NCBI GenBank assembly: GCA_014529385.2
Contig: CM043962.1
Span: 47,363,098-47,427,097, forward strand
Length of the DNA stretch: 64,000 nucleotides
Reading direction: 5' to 3'
From: Adiantum capillus-veneris
Lineage: Eukaryota > Streptophyta > Polypodiopsida > Polypodiales > Pteridaceae
In this document: one piece after another, positions 23,160 to 33,654 of the stretch
Numbering within the stretch: the stretch's first letter is position 1
Layout of the letters: each line of letters opens with the position of its first letter
The notes under the pieces: model-generated
The model's input: the letters and a program-made list of their open reading frames with translations, nothing else
Database searches by the model: none
What the model was told of the DNA's origin: nothing
Position numbers and translations under genes: made by a program

Positions 23160-25049
23160 TTGCTACTCATTGTTGGTTGCTCTTTTGTGAGCATATTGGC
23201 TGATTTTTCATTTGACTTCCAACGTTATGGTCTGACACAGTTTGATGGTGCAGATTTTGTTGCTTGGAAGGAGCATATGCTTGTTGCATTGGTGGATTTG
23301 GGGCAGGATAAACGCTTGCGTGGTTTATCGGCGAAGCCCAAGTCTATGCGTGATGATGATTGGCAGGATCTTGATGAGTTAGTAATGTCTACGATTCGTT
23401 TGCACCTGGTTGAGTCTGTTGACTGGCAGGTCTCGAGGGAGACTACAACTCATGCTTTATGCCAGAGTTTACATGCTATGTACGTGACATCCATGTCTAC
23501 AGGGGAGTCTAGTCCCACTTTTATGTCCATGGGAGAGATTGATCCCACACGCAAGTCTCGACGACATAGAGACTTGACATGTTGGCATTGTGGACATAGA
23601 GGGCACATTAGGCGTCAATGTTTCAAGCGTTTGAGACAACGGAGGCGACAGATGCGTGATGCAGATTTGGGCACGACAGATGCTAGTGAGATCAGTACGG
23701 TGGTTACTAAGTATGCTTGTGACGGCGATGTCACATTTACATGTATCTTGTCTTCAGACGATCTTATGTCTACGGATTGCATATCGGATTGCACATTTTC
23801 TTCACGTTGGTTACTAGATTCAGATGCTACTTTCCATGTCACGTCGCATCGTGAGTGGTTTAGAACGTTTACTAGTGGGAGACTTGGTTTTGTGCACATG
23901 GCTGATGGTGCTGTGTATGACATTGAGGGTACAAGAGACGTATGTTTGTCCTTGCCTAGTGGTATGAGATTTACCCTGCGTCATGTGCGTTATGTGCCAG
24001 ATCTGAGACGGGATTTGATCTCAGTCAGACAGTTACGGGATAGTGGATGTCAGATTTCGCTACGAGAGAGAGATTTTGTGATGCATTTGGGTTCGCTAGT
24101 GATTGCGAGAGGTGCCAGGAGTGGTATAGGTTACCCATTGCATGTGGATTACGGGAGAGACGGTGTTGTCTCTATGATCATGCAGCCAGGTAGAGAGCGA
24201 GAGAGCAGGCGAGTCTCTTTTGCTCATGGGTTACAGGGTACTTTGCATGGAGTGCAGAGTAGTGAGCTCGTTGTGCACACAGTTGGGGCACGACTTGAGC
24301 AGTCACACAGAGAGGTGACAGAGTCAGACATGCATGCTTTGCTAGTGACTGAGCAAAGCAGAGAGTCAGTTGTGCGAGATACTTATATGCAGGATAGACA
24401 GGTAGAGAGGTCTTGCTCTAGTGAGTCACGACAGGAGGACGTTGTGCAAGAGTCTATGCATACGAAGTTAGAGCATGAGAGCTCTAGTCAGTCACAACAG
24501 ATTGAGTGGTCATGTTTACAGTGGATGATTGCAGAGGAGACTGAGATGTCAGCGATTATGCAGTCATTCCTTTCTATGCTCGACAGTGAGCATGGGGATA
24601 TAGTTGTGCAGGATATGTCTTCCAGCAGACACCTAGAGCAGCTGGTGTGCTATGAGGTTGCACGACAGGTTGATGCGTCTTTTGTGGACAGTAAGGAGAT
24701 GCATGTGGCTGACATGCCTTGTCAGTCAAAGATTCCTATTGCCAGGGATATATATGTTGATGCATGCTCCGTAGAGCTAGTAGGGCCCGCTAGCATTGCA
24801 TCGGCATTCGGTGGTCTCATGTATGAGATGTTGATCTTGAGACCGGATATCGCAGCTACAGTGGGAGCATTTGCAGTTGGGATTGTCAGTCGTTTGTTGA
24901 CTGATGATGGCATAGTGCACGAGGGAGATATGCAGGTATTGCGTACATACTTGCAGTACGTGTGCGGTACGTCTGGTGGTGTATGGACTTACACGGGAGC
25001 AGGACAACCGGATGCACATGATCATAGCAAGCCAGTGGGCATCGGTTGA
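23160..25049 (+). CDS. Chimeric copia Gag-protease-RNase H connection protein
   Basis: The frame is open from 23160; the first in-frame ATG is 23277, but Gag similarity (FDGADFVAWKEHM) starts before it, so a non-ATG start or spliced leader is possible. Order: shortened Gag; an intact zinc knuckle CWHCGHRGHIRRQC; a protease remnant RWLLDSDATFHVTSHREWF, where the active site D-S-G has become D-S-D; the RYVPDLRRDLISVRQL block; about 250 residues rich in Ser, Gln, Glu and Arg with no recognised fold; then LMYEMLILRPDIAATVGAF and LQYVCGTSGGVWTYTG, which come from the junction between copia RT and RNase H. Integrase and RT are deleted in frame. That 629 codons stay open suggests youth or selection for a Gag-like product. 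Confidence 0.85.
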   Translation: MLLIVGCSFVSILADFSFDFQRYGLTQFDGADFVAWKEHMLVALVDLGQDKRLRGLSAKPKSMRDDDWQDLDELVMSTIRLHLVESVDWQVSRETTTHALCQSLHAMYVTSMSTGESSPTFMSMGEIDPTRKSRRHRDLTCWHCGHRGHIRRQCFKRLRQRRRQMRDADLGTTDASEISTVVTKYACDGDVTFTCILSSDDLMSTDCISDCTFSSRWLLDSDATFHVTSHREWFRTFTSGRLGFVHMADGAVYDIEGTRDVCLSLPSGMRFTLRHVRYVPDLRRDLISVRQLRDSGCQISLRERDFVMHLGSLVIARGARSGIGYPLHVDYGRDGVVSMIMQPGRERESRRVSFAHGLQGTLHGVQSSELVVHTVGARLEQSHREVTESDMHALLVTEQSRESVVRDTYMQDRQVERSCSSESRQEDVVQESMHTKLEHESSSQSQQIEWSCLQWMIAEETEMSAIMQSFLSMLDSEHGDIVVQDMSSSRHLEQLVCYEVARQVDASFVDSKEMHVADMPCQSKIPIARDIYVDACSVELVGPASIASAFGGLMYEMLILRPDIAATVGAFAVGIVSRLLTDDGIVHEGDMQVLRTYLQYVCGTSGGVWTYTGAGQPDAHDHSKPVGIG

Positions 25050-25128
25050 GAGCGGTTTTCTCTCACCTTTTGTAGTCTTTAGACTAGGTTCCCTTGCTTA
25101 AAGGCACAGTCGCCTTTAAGTGGGAGTT

Positions 25129-25316
25129 TGTTGGGGTATAGGCGTCTGTGCCTTGCCCGGCCGCCCAGAGTCTTGGCGCCCACTGACTTGTATACCTTAT
25201 ACATAGCATAAGTGTATAGGGGGCTACTCACTCTTTGAGTCTCCCCACCCACATCGTGTGTGTCTCCTTCTCTCTCTCTCACTCTCCATCTGTGGTGTGC
25301 TCCCCGATCCCCTTCA
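25129..25316 (+). repeat. 3' LTR of the Gag-only element
   Basis: 188 bp, same ends as the 5' LTR, followed by TSD TAACA. Confidence 0.95.
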
Positions 25317-25321
25317 TAACA

Positions 25322-25799
25322 AATGCTTCTCCCAAGAAGAATAAACACAAAGGTCGTCTAGGAAAGCTTCACAAAACTCCCTTAGAAATTCTTTAAACGC
25401 AGTGTTTATTAATCGTTGGAATGTAGCAGAGGCATTTGTTAAGCCAAAAGCCATAACACGAAATGCAAACACTCCAAACTCTGTGATAAAAGCAGTTTTA
25501 GCTTGGTCCTCAAATGCAATTGTGATTTGATTGTAACCAGAGTACCCATCTAAAAAGCTATAAGCTTCCTTGTCCGCAACTCTCTCAAGCACATGTTCTG
25601 AATATGGCAAGGGATAATGATCTCTCCTAGTAGCTGCAATAACTTTCTTGAGGTCCACGCACACTCTTAGTTTCCCATTCTTTTTTGGCACAATGACTAT
25701 TGGAGAAACCCATTCTGAGTGCTCAATAGGGTATCTGAATCCACATTGGATAAGTTTTTCAATCTCCTCTTGTACAATTTTGGCGTACTTAGGATTCAT
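25322..25799 (-). pseudogene. gypsy1 reverse transcriptase, fingers and palm
   Basis: MNPKYAKIVQEEIEKLIQCG, VSPIVIVPKKNGKLRVCVDL, RDHYPLPYSEHVLERVADKE, GYSGYNQITIAFEDQAKTAF, VMAFGLTNASATFQRLINT and FLDDLCVYS give all Ty3 RT motifs in order, with the F-x-D-D catalytic pair intact. The nested element cuts the frame just after FLDD. A TAG at about 25812, where the family has Q or R, separates it from the upstream linker; all are in one frame. Confidence 0.93.
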
Positions 25800-25814
25800 T
25801 GGATAGGGTCGTTG

Positions 25815-27950
25815 CTAGATGGGTTTAGAAATGTTGATAATGGGAATTGTATGTTGCACCACAGAAGGTGGAACGTCCTTCATGTCATGATATGTCCAAG
25901 CAAAGATATACTTGTATTCCTTGAGGAGCTCCTTAAGTACAGCCTCTTCAGTTTTGGTAAGGCCTTGAGCAATAAAGACTGGTTTAGACTCCTCACCTGG
26001 TTCTACTAATTCTATCTCTTTAACTACCGCTGGACCATCATAAACTCCACTGCTTCCATTGGTAGGTATTCGTTGGGCTTTGGCATACACAACCTTTCGC
26101 TCCCCCGTGGTATAAGATTTAAAATTTTCAGGAGCCGTATGTAAGTCAGCAGGCTCTTGTCCTGACAGAGACCTTTCTTTTAGTTCTGCCTCCTTTTGTT
26201 GTTGTGCTAACTCTCGGTTTTGACGTCTTCTTATAGTTCGACTCAATTTCGGCTCTGTAACCTCCAGTTGAGCGAGGTCAATGGGTCGCAGGCTGCACCA
26301 CATGACACTCTGGAGATGTTCACCCCAATTGTCTACTAGCTTTCGATGAGCATCACATGCCCCTAGATAGATAAGCCATTCTACAGTAGATCTTTCCTTG
26401 TCTATCCTAGCTCTCACATTTGCTCGATATCGTCGTCTCTTATATGACCTTTGTTTCTTGTTAAGGTTTTGATTTTGGTAAATGTTTGAACTCGACTCAC
26501 CTGATAGTTCTTCGCTTGTATCTTCTTCACTCTCATATAAATTACCATAGATGGTCGTACTAGGCCTTGAGTGTTCATTTTCTATACTTGGTTCACTCGA
26601 TGTTTCCTCAGGTTCTGAATCCATTTCTCCCTGAGATTCCGTTTCTGATGTGTATTGGCCTGAAGCCTTTGAGGAATCATCAGTTTCACTCTCAGGTAGG
26701 TGTGACTCTTTCTTATCATCGGATGTTACATGCGCTACACCTAACATGTTTACTGGTGCAATGTGTGGTATCTCTTCCCCATCTGATGTTACCCAGGTCG
26801 TTCCTCTAGCTCCCCATGTATCTATAGTTGCCACTAGGTGTACCCAATCGACATTGTCTGACTCAGCCATTTCGGGTAGGATATCCATATAAGGAGAGTT
26901 CTCCCCAATATCCGTGTCTTCGTTACACGTGTAACAATATTGTAATGGAGCTGAGTGAATTGTTGTGTCTGATCGATTATCAATGATGAATTTATTTCCT
27001 AGAGGATGAGTTCGACCACTTAAAAGATCAACTCGAATGACAGAGTCTTGGAACTGTAAGTAGACGTGGTTTTTGGACCAGTCATGTACCATTTTTGCTT
27101 CCCTCATGAATGGACGCCCTAAGATCATCTCAAATGACATAGGATGCTTGGAAAAATCCATAACAATGAAATTCTGCTTTACCTTGTGTCCCAAGACCTT
27201 GATTCTGAGATCCTTTAGCATTCCAATAGGCGTAACAATAGATCCATTAGCCATTTTTACCACTACGCTTGTGGCTTCAAGGTGAGGTCACCCCATAGAC
27301 TCCCAACAACTCTTTGTCACCATGCTGACTCCCGCACTACCGTCAAGGACCCCCTTTACAGTTAATCCTTTAGCAGTGATTGGTAGAGTAGCATTAGATT
27401 CATCACCTTCAAAGTATTTCCCCAACTTGTTAACGGGTATTTCAATTACAGATTCATGTCCCGCTAGGTCAGATGGTGGTGCTAAATATTCCTCATCATT
27501 CATTACCGAGTCAGGTTTGTTCATATGTGCAAACTGTGGTAATCCGGCCTGTAATTCTCCATTGAGGAAGGCTCGAAGAGTTGAGACTAGCTCGGGGTCT
27601 TTATATAGTTTGGACATGATGGTGGTTCTAACTTCTGAAGACATGAAATCCATCAATTTGGAAACATTTAATGGGATCTTGTGGGACGTAGGACCCTGAC
27701 AAGAGAATGGTGAAGATGGAATCTCCACTTCCTCAAGGGGGTCAAGCATTCCCTCACCAAACATTCTCTCTAGTAGGAAAGGTGTGTGTCCACTTTCAGA
27801 TGTCCTACCCTCACTCTCTTCCCGAATGATACTGGGTATAGCTAACGGCCTGTAGTTCTTGTGAGGTTGAACTTGTGTGGGAAACACTGTGTCCGACATC
27901 TGGATATGTTTGGGTTCAGGTTCTAATGTTCGTTGAGTTTCTTCCACCAA
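25815..27950 (-). pseudogene. gypsy1 protease (PR1) and long acidic linker to RT
   Basis: Two open stretches (27950-27288 and 27263-25815) share one frame and are split by a single TGA at about 27285, where Trp fits. The protease reads VKGVLDGSAGVSMVTKSCW, then MANGSIVTPIGMLKDLRIKV and MILGRPFMREAKM. The active site is D-G-S-A, a change from the common D-G-G-A or D-S-G-A. An acidic Ser/Glu/Asp-rich linker follows (ESETDDSSKASGQYTSETES and onward), then a basic stretch, and finally the pre-RT block EEAVLKELLKEYKYIFAWTY and DVPPSVVQHTIPI. Gag residues lie before the protease. This is the canonical protease of the element, distinct from the one at 19.3 kb. Confidence 0.88.
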
Positions 27951-28366
27951 ACCTCAGTTGTTTGACTCGTTCAATTTCCACTGTTGGGTTTGGATAGGTT
28001 CCAATCTTTCTCTTGCAATCCTCATTTTTTGTCTCTCGTGGCTTATCTTGGGGGTTCGCAACTGGGCGGTTTAACTTTGAATACTCTTTTGGTCTTCGTC
28101 GTAATTCCCTCTCGTGATCCTCCTCACTGGCTTTTTCCTTTGTCGTAACAGTTTTGGTCTTTGTGGTATCTATCAAATTTGAGTCATCCGCAGGGTCATT
28201 CATATACACGGGATCCTCTCTTGTCCCTATCTTAGTCTTTGAACTAGGTTTTGAGCTAGAAGCATTAAGGGATTTCTTTCTTCGTGTTTTCTTCTTTCTC
28301 GCTCGGCCAATGGATGCAGCATCTCTCTCTTCGAGGATGTAATTTTTCTTTTGGAGAATCGACCGT
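27951..28366 (-). pseudogene. gypsy1 Gag C-terminal basic linker
   Basis: A Lys/Arg/Ser-rich frame (ARKKKTRRKKSLNASSSKP, STKTK and further) in a different frame from the protease, so a frameshift lies near 27950. It compares with the linker after the zinc knuckles of gypsy2 (39320-39739). It is cut at 28366/28367 by a plus-strand LTR; no matching target duplication was found on the far side. Confidence 0.65.
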
Positions 28367-28666
28367 TGTCGTGCTGTGACACGTACATAGTGGGAACGCA
28401 TGCTACAAGATCTATCTTGTATTTTTTTAGATACATAATTATATTTCCTATAGTGTACATATGCATATTTAAGTATAATAATAAGCCTTCTATCTCATCC
28501 TATTATTTTTCTCAAGGGTAACATATCCTTAATTTACCATCAAAAAATACTATGGGAAAAGCATCAATAGCTCCGTCTCTTTAACTTGGGGCAAAAAGCA
28601 TTAATTCTTTATTTCTACTATTTCATTATCATCTCACACCCTAGCTAGATCCTATATCTAGAGTAA
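28367..28666 (+). repeat. LTR segment at the left end of a plus-strand Ty3 element
   Basis: 300 bp beginning TGTCGTGCTGTGACACG. It matches 31579-31878 with about four differences, so the two are very young. It stops at CTAGAGTAA, where the right copy continues into a longer LTR. The rest of this LTR, the gag and the protease were therefore lost in one deletion that joined LTR to RT. Confidence 0.9.
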
Positions 28667-28683
28667 TTTTCACAATACCTCAT

Positions 28684-31602
28684 GTGCCTTGGAATCTGTG
28701 GCCTATTCCGGTTCCAAAGGCTCATTTGCCAAAGTTAGTAGAGCTACTGAATGAGAAAATCAAAATGGGAATCTTGGAGCCTTCTTGTGTTCCATACTCA
28801 AACAGGTGGTTCACAGTTCCAAAGAAGAATGGTTCTCTACGCTTCATCCAAGATATGCAACCAGTGAACAAGGTGACAATTAGAAATGTAGGTACAGGTC
28901 CAATTGTGGATGAATTTGCAGAGGCGTTTGTAGGGAGGGCAATCTACTCAATGAGGGATCTCTACTCAGGGTATGATCAATTTCATCTTGCAATCGAAAG
29001 CAGAGACTTGACAACCATGAGGACACCTTTGGGTTTGGTAAGGATGTGTACCTTGCCATAGGGAGCAACCAACTCGGTTGCACATATGATGAATGGGATG
29101 AATAAGGTCTTACGCGACTTTATTCCTCAAATCACAATGCCTTTCATTGATGATTTGCCTATCAAAGGATGTGAAGAAAGTGACAAAGATGAAGCTTTGG
29201 ATCTCAAGGGATGTCGCAGGTTTGTGGTAAATCACATAAATGATTGTGATAAAATTTTGTCTAGGTTGGAAGAAGTGAATCTTACATTGTCAGGGAAAAA
29301 GTCTATGTTTGGTGTCAAAGAAGTGCTCATTGTGGGGCACATGTGTGGGCCATATGGTAGGAAACCTTGTCCATCAAAGGTAGATGCCATCCAAAGAATG
29401 AAAGAAACATGCACTAGCATCACTGAGGTTAGAAGGTTTCTGGGAGCATGTGTCTTCTATGTTATTTGGATTCCACATTATGCACATGTAGCTAATCCTC
29501 TTTATCAGCTGCTTAGAAAGAATCAAAAGTTTAAATGGACAGAAGCACATGTAAAATCCATGAAAAAGCTAAAGGAGTTACTCCAGTCAGCAACGACTTT
29601 GAGAAAGGTAGACTATGAGTGTCAAAGGCCAGTGATTGTGACTGTAGATACCAGTCCTACAGGGATTGGATGGGCAATAGGGCAAGATGACAAAGAAGGA
29701 CACAGGTATGTGGTAAGATTTGGAGCAAAGGTACTATGTGCTCGCCAAAGAAACTATCCACAGATAAAGAGAGAGTTATGGGGTATGGTTATAGCCTTGA
29801 AAAGTGGGAAAGAGTACCTAATTGGTGCATGTGTGGTTGTAGAAACAGATTGTCTACCACTTCTTGGGATGATTACAAGCTGCTCAACACCAGACATTGC
29901 TATGTTGCGGTGGATTGCCTACATTAAGTCCTTAAATCCCGAGTTTAAGCACATTGCAGGTAAAGACAATACAGTGGCAGATATGCTATCAAGGGCAAGG
30001 TATGAAGATGAGTCACAAATGATTGATGAGGGAGATGATGTAGGCACAAAATTCTATTCTATCTCTCATGTCAAAGGTAATAATGTCTGCATGACTTATT
30101 CGCTTGAATTGTTCTTGAAAGATCTTTATGAAGGTGATTGGCTTTCTATTAGAAGGTACTTGAGTACTCTAACAAAACAGGATGATTGGTCTGAACAAGA
30201 ATTCAAGAGGATACGCAGGAAAGCATATGGGTACTTTTTAAGGGATGGTTACTTGTGGAAGCATCCTAAGCAAAATGGTGCTACACCACAACGGGTTATA
30301 TGTAAAAAAGAGACTCAAGTAAAGCTCATGCAAGAGTTTCATGAGAGTCTATGGGCTGGACACAGGGGTGTGTGGGAAACCTTCTCCAAGATGAAAGAAA
30401 AATACTGGTGGAAGGGTATGTATAAAGATGTATCTCAGTTTGTAGAGTCATGTGTAACTTGTCAAATGTATTCAAATGTTCGGCATCGTGATGGATTGCA
30501 CCCTACATATCCACTAGCCATGCACTATAAATGGGTTGTGGATCTAGTCACGATGCCTTTAGGACTCTGGAAGATGAGATACTTGGTTCTTGCACGAGAG
30601 GACCTAACTACCTAGGTTGAAGGAAGAGCATTAAGAGCTAAGACCACAGAAGCTGTGTGCAAATTCCTTCTTGATGAGGTGATTTGCCGTTATGGTTGTG
30701 TGGGAAAAATCACTGCAGATCAAGGTGAGCTGGATGCCGAAGAAGCAAGGGAGTTCTTTTCTAGATTATGGATCAAGCTTTCTCTTACTACAGCTTACAA
30801 CCCTGAAGGCAATGGAAAGAGTGAAAGAGGGCATCCTCCTATCATCAAAGCTTTGGCCAAGGCTTGCAAAGGAAGAGTTGGTGAGTGGCCAAAATTGTTA
30901 CCATATGCTTTATGGGCTGATCGTACAACACATAGCTCAATAACTGGCTACATGCCTGCGGAGCTAATGCATGGTCAAAAGCCAGTGATGCCGATTGAGG
31001 ATACAATTCCCACATGGAATATACTACCTTGGCAAGAGGGGCTTAGTAGGGAAGATCTCCTTGCACTGCGTATAAGGCAGCTAGAGAGAAGACCTGGAGA
31101 CATTGAAGCTGCAAAAGAACGACTCAAAAATGCAAGGTTGAAAAACAAGGACTATTTTGATAAGCGACATCGACTCAGGAGCAAAGCAATTGACAAAGGT
31201 GACTGGGTTTTAGTGTATGATAGTAGCCTTGATAACCAACACACAGTCATGCGTAAGTTCTCAAAAAGATGGTTTGGACCGTATGTTGTAAAGCATGTGC
31301 ATGAAAATGCTACTTACAACTTGTCTGAACTAGATGGTACAGAAGTAAAGATTCCCATTGCAGGAAAAAGGATTAAAATGTTTAAGAGAAGAGGAGACAA
31401 TGATCTAGAAGATATGGATGAGGAAGAAGAGAAAAACACAAGTGAAGATCAAAGTGAACATGAAGCTCTGGAATCATCCAGAGCTTCATGTTCACTTACA
31501 AAGATGTACAAGAGGTCTAATCTTACAAAGAGACAATGTGGCACATACCGGAGGATGTGCAGGTTTAGAGGGGGTGGATGTCGTGCTGTGACACGTACAT
31601 AG
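28684..31602 (+). pseudogene. Plus-strand Ty3 pol: RT, RNase H, integrase
   Basis: One frame, broken only by TAG at 29059-29061 (CTLP-stop-GATNSVAHMMNG, where Ty3 RT has Gln) and TAG at 30613-30615 (DLTT-stop-VEGRAL, where Trp or Gln fits). RT: VPKKNGSLRFIQDMQPVNKV, YSMRDLYSGYDQFHLA, FIDDLPIKG (F-x-D-D intact). RNase H: VIVTVDTSPTGIGWAIGQD, HIAGKDNTVADMLSRAR. Integrase: zinc finger HESLWAGHRGVWETF with CVTCQ; catalytic Asp in KWVVDLVTM, Asp in KITADQGEL and Glu in NPEGNGKSERGH; C-terminus KGDWVLVYDSS, RWFGPYVVKHVHENATY. The last codons run into the 3' LTR. No gag or protease precedes it. Confidence 0.93.
31567..31578 (+). other. Polypurine tract of the plus-strand Ty3 element
   Basis: AGAGGGGGTGGA lies immediately before the LTR start TGTCGTGCTG. 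It overlaps the end of the pol frame. Confidence 0.8.
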
Positions 31603-32749
31603 TGGGAACGCATGCTACAAGATCTATCTTGTATTTTTTTAGATACATAATTATATTTCCTATAGTGTACATATGCATATTTAAGTATAATAATAAGCCT
31701 TCTATCTCATCCTATTATTTTTCTCAAGGGTAACATATCCTTACTTTACCATCAGAAAATACTATGGGAAAAGCATCAATAGCTCCGTCTCTTTAACTTG
31801 GGGCAAAAAGCATTGATTCTTTATTTCTACTATTTCATTATCATCTCACACCCTAGCTAGATCCTATATCTAGGGTAAACTCCAATATATATATATTCTA
31901 TGTATTTTTTATACTTTTCTTATATTTCTTTTTAAATAGCTACTAGGAGAGAATCAAATCCTAGTGGGACACTAGGTGGCATGATTTCAAAGATACACTT
32001 ATTTTAATGCATTATTACAAGCATGATTACAAAACTTTGTCAAGGAGCAATGTCATGCTTTCATATGGCATGAGGTGTCCTTTGGAATTAAATGAAAGTC
32101 TAAGCTAAGGAGACCACATGAAGACTTTTGCTGCCATAAATGGACCCTATTTTGATGAATTTTTTACACACGGTTCCAATCCGAATTGGAAAACGATTTT
32201 AAAATGAAAATCGTAGCTAATGAGCTGAAGTGTTTTTCCATATTTTTACTTTTTTATTTGGAGCCACGGTTGAGGAGATATGATCAAAATACTGGACCCC
32301 AGTCTGCCCACATCATGCAGGGGCAGCTCATTTCCAACTTTTCCAATTCCTGTTCACACTGGCTCCTCTCTTCTTGTGTAAACCCTTGGGGGTTCCCTTC
32401 ACCTATAAAAGGGGACCTCTTCCTCCTTGGAAGGAACTCAAGCATTCAAGCCATTGATGAGAGGAATTCTTGAGGGAGTGAGTAGTAATGCCTAATTGTA
32501 CTTAGCCATTAACATAAGCCCAAGCCTACACTTTCTCCTAGAGGGAGACTAGCCATTCTTGCAACAAGATAACCTTGGAAGATCAACTCTAATCAAATAA
32601 GGTCTTGCACTTGGTGTATCAATCAAAGTGGAATTATCCACTCTTCTTCTCTCTCCCATCAATAATGGTGCCGAAGGGTTTCAAGTAAGATGTGTTCTAC
32701 ATTGATGTTTTCTTGATTTCTTGTTGTTTTCATTTTCATCTCTAATCCA

Positions 32750-32780
<31 letters not shown>

Positions 32781-32950
32781 TCTAATCTCATCTCCTTAAC
32801 CAAACCTATCTCTCTCATTCTTAGTAATTCATCCTCTCTAGGTTCTCTTTGCTACAGGTACATCTCTCCCCGCAGTATCCTTATTGCCTACGGGCAAGAA
32901 TAGGGCTTGGGAGGGACACTTCTCATCTCTTCACTTCTCTCATATCTACA
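31579..32950 (+). repeat. Plus-strand Ty3 LTR (long copy, right end approximate)
   Basis: The first 300 bp match 28367-28666. A TATA box CTATAAAAGG lies at 32403-32412, and a gag frame of the same strand begins at 33655, so this LTR also serves as the 5' LTR of a following gag. An (AT)n tract lies at about 32755-32777. The right end is not defined; it could reach to about 33600. Confidence 0.7.
32404..32410 (+). promoter_or_regulatory. TATA box in the plus-strand Ty3 LTR
   Basis: TATAAAA in CACCTATAAAAGGGG, about 825 bases into the LTR. Confidence 0.7.
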
Positions 32951-32972
32951 TTTCTCTCACATAATATCCTAG

Positions 32973-33191
32973 ATGAATAACCCACATGATGATCATTTCT
33001 ATCGCTTTCACTCTGTACGATCTATTAGAATTAACGTATGGATTAGCCGAAAAATACACTTTCAACAACGTATAGTGTTTCTCTTTGGCCCCGAAAGGCT
33101 TAATGAAATACTTCTATCACCGGATCCCATCATACTACCTCTCATAGACTATAATTTTTCTTTTGATGTAAGCGTAGTTATCTTGCTATGA
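32973..33191 (+). CDS. Small ORF A, paralogue of the next ORF
   Basis: 72 codons: FHSVRSIRINVWISRKIHFQ, FLFGPERLNEILLSPDP, IILPLIDYNFSFDVSVVI. It aligns with ORF B over its length (F-Q-x-x-I-x-x-L-F-G-x-x-R-L-N-x-I, P-x-I-L-P-x-I-x-Y, S-x-D-V). I do not recognise the family. It ends in TGA overlapping the ATG of ORF B (ATGA). Position: between the LTR promoter and gag of a plus-strand Ty3 element. Whether it is translated is unknown. Confidence 0.45.
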   Translation: MNNPHDDHFYRFHSVRSIRINVWISRKIHFQQRIVFLFGPERLNEILLSPDPIILPLIDYNFSFDVSVVILL

Positions 33192-33400
33192 ACCAAGAGG
33201 ATTTGTACACACAATTAATCCCAATCACTAGACAAAATATATATATTATGGTAAGCACAAAACTACAATTCCAAAGAACAATTCGTAGCCTATTTGGTCA
33301 GCCAAGATTGAATGCCATTAACTCATCCATTAACCCTTTCATATTACCCATGATACGATATGACCATAGCCTTGATGTTTTCATCTTCGTATTGTTTTGA
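33188..33400 (+). CDS. Small ORF B, paralogue of the preceding ORF
   Basis: 70 codons: LIPITRQNIYIMVSTKLQFQ, RSLFGQPRLNAINSSINPFI, LPMIRYDHSLDVFIFVLF. It starts inside the stop of ORF A and shares its pattern at the protein level with no stops, although the DNA has clearly diverged. That suggests an old tandem duplication kept as coding sequence. No known domain. Confidence 0.45.
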   Translation: MNQEDLYTQLIPITRQNIYIMVSTKLQFQRTIRSLFGQPRLNAINSSINPFILPMIRYDHSLDVFIFVLF

Positions 33401-33654
33401 CATTCTCTTTTGCGTTCTTTCTTTGTGTGTGTGAATGCAAGAGAGAAAGAGTGAGTCTTCTTTGATTGCACTTCTTTCCAAACCCTAGTCTTCATGGCAT
33501 CTATGGTTTAACTCCTTCATATAGTTTTTGTTGAGTTCTCTCACAAACTCTCACAGCCATAAGCCCGGTGCTTTCCTGGCAAGACCGCAAATTTCTCGAC
33601 ATATTTTTGGTGAACCCGACGCAAATCTGCTAGGGTGAGAGTTTGTGGGTAACC

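Larger units (their letters stand above)
21584..25316 (+). mobile_element. Copia-derived Gag-only (TR-GAG-like) element nested in gypsy1 RT
   Basis: 3,733 bp with two 188-bp LTRs (21584-21771 and 25129-25316), both TGTTGGGG...CCCCTTCA, and the TSD TAACA at 21579-21583 and 25317-25321. A primer-binding site TGGTATCAGAGC follows the 5' LTR; a purine-rich AAGTGGGAGTT precedes the 3' LTR. Removing the element and one TSD restores the RT reading from FLDDLCVYSSWEKH into YLRKIFERCRFYRISLNPF. It carries one 629-codon frame and no integrase or RT. Confidence 0.95.
15500..28366 (-). mobile_element. 'gypsy1': large Ty3 element with post-integrase protease module
   Basis: Read on the minus strand: Gag C-terminal part (28366-27951), protease and linker (27950-25815), RT (25799-25322), a nested element (21584-25316), RT end, RNase H, integrase (21580-19939), integrase C-terminus with second retropepsin-like domain and WxPK motifs (19926-18274), a small ORF (17889-17467), 3' untranslated region, polypurine tract (16107-16095) and 3' LTR (from 16094 down). 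The pol parts share one frame apart from one frameshift and a few stops, so it is a fairly young element. The 5' gag side is cut at 28366 by a plus-strand element. The lower LTR end near 15.5 kb is not defined. Confidence 0.85.

Noticed and set aside
28367..28401. ATG at 28401 as the real start of the gypsy1 Gag linker
   Set aside because: It lies inside the LTR of the inserted plus-strand element; the frame only happens to stay open.
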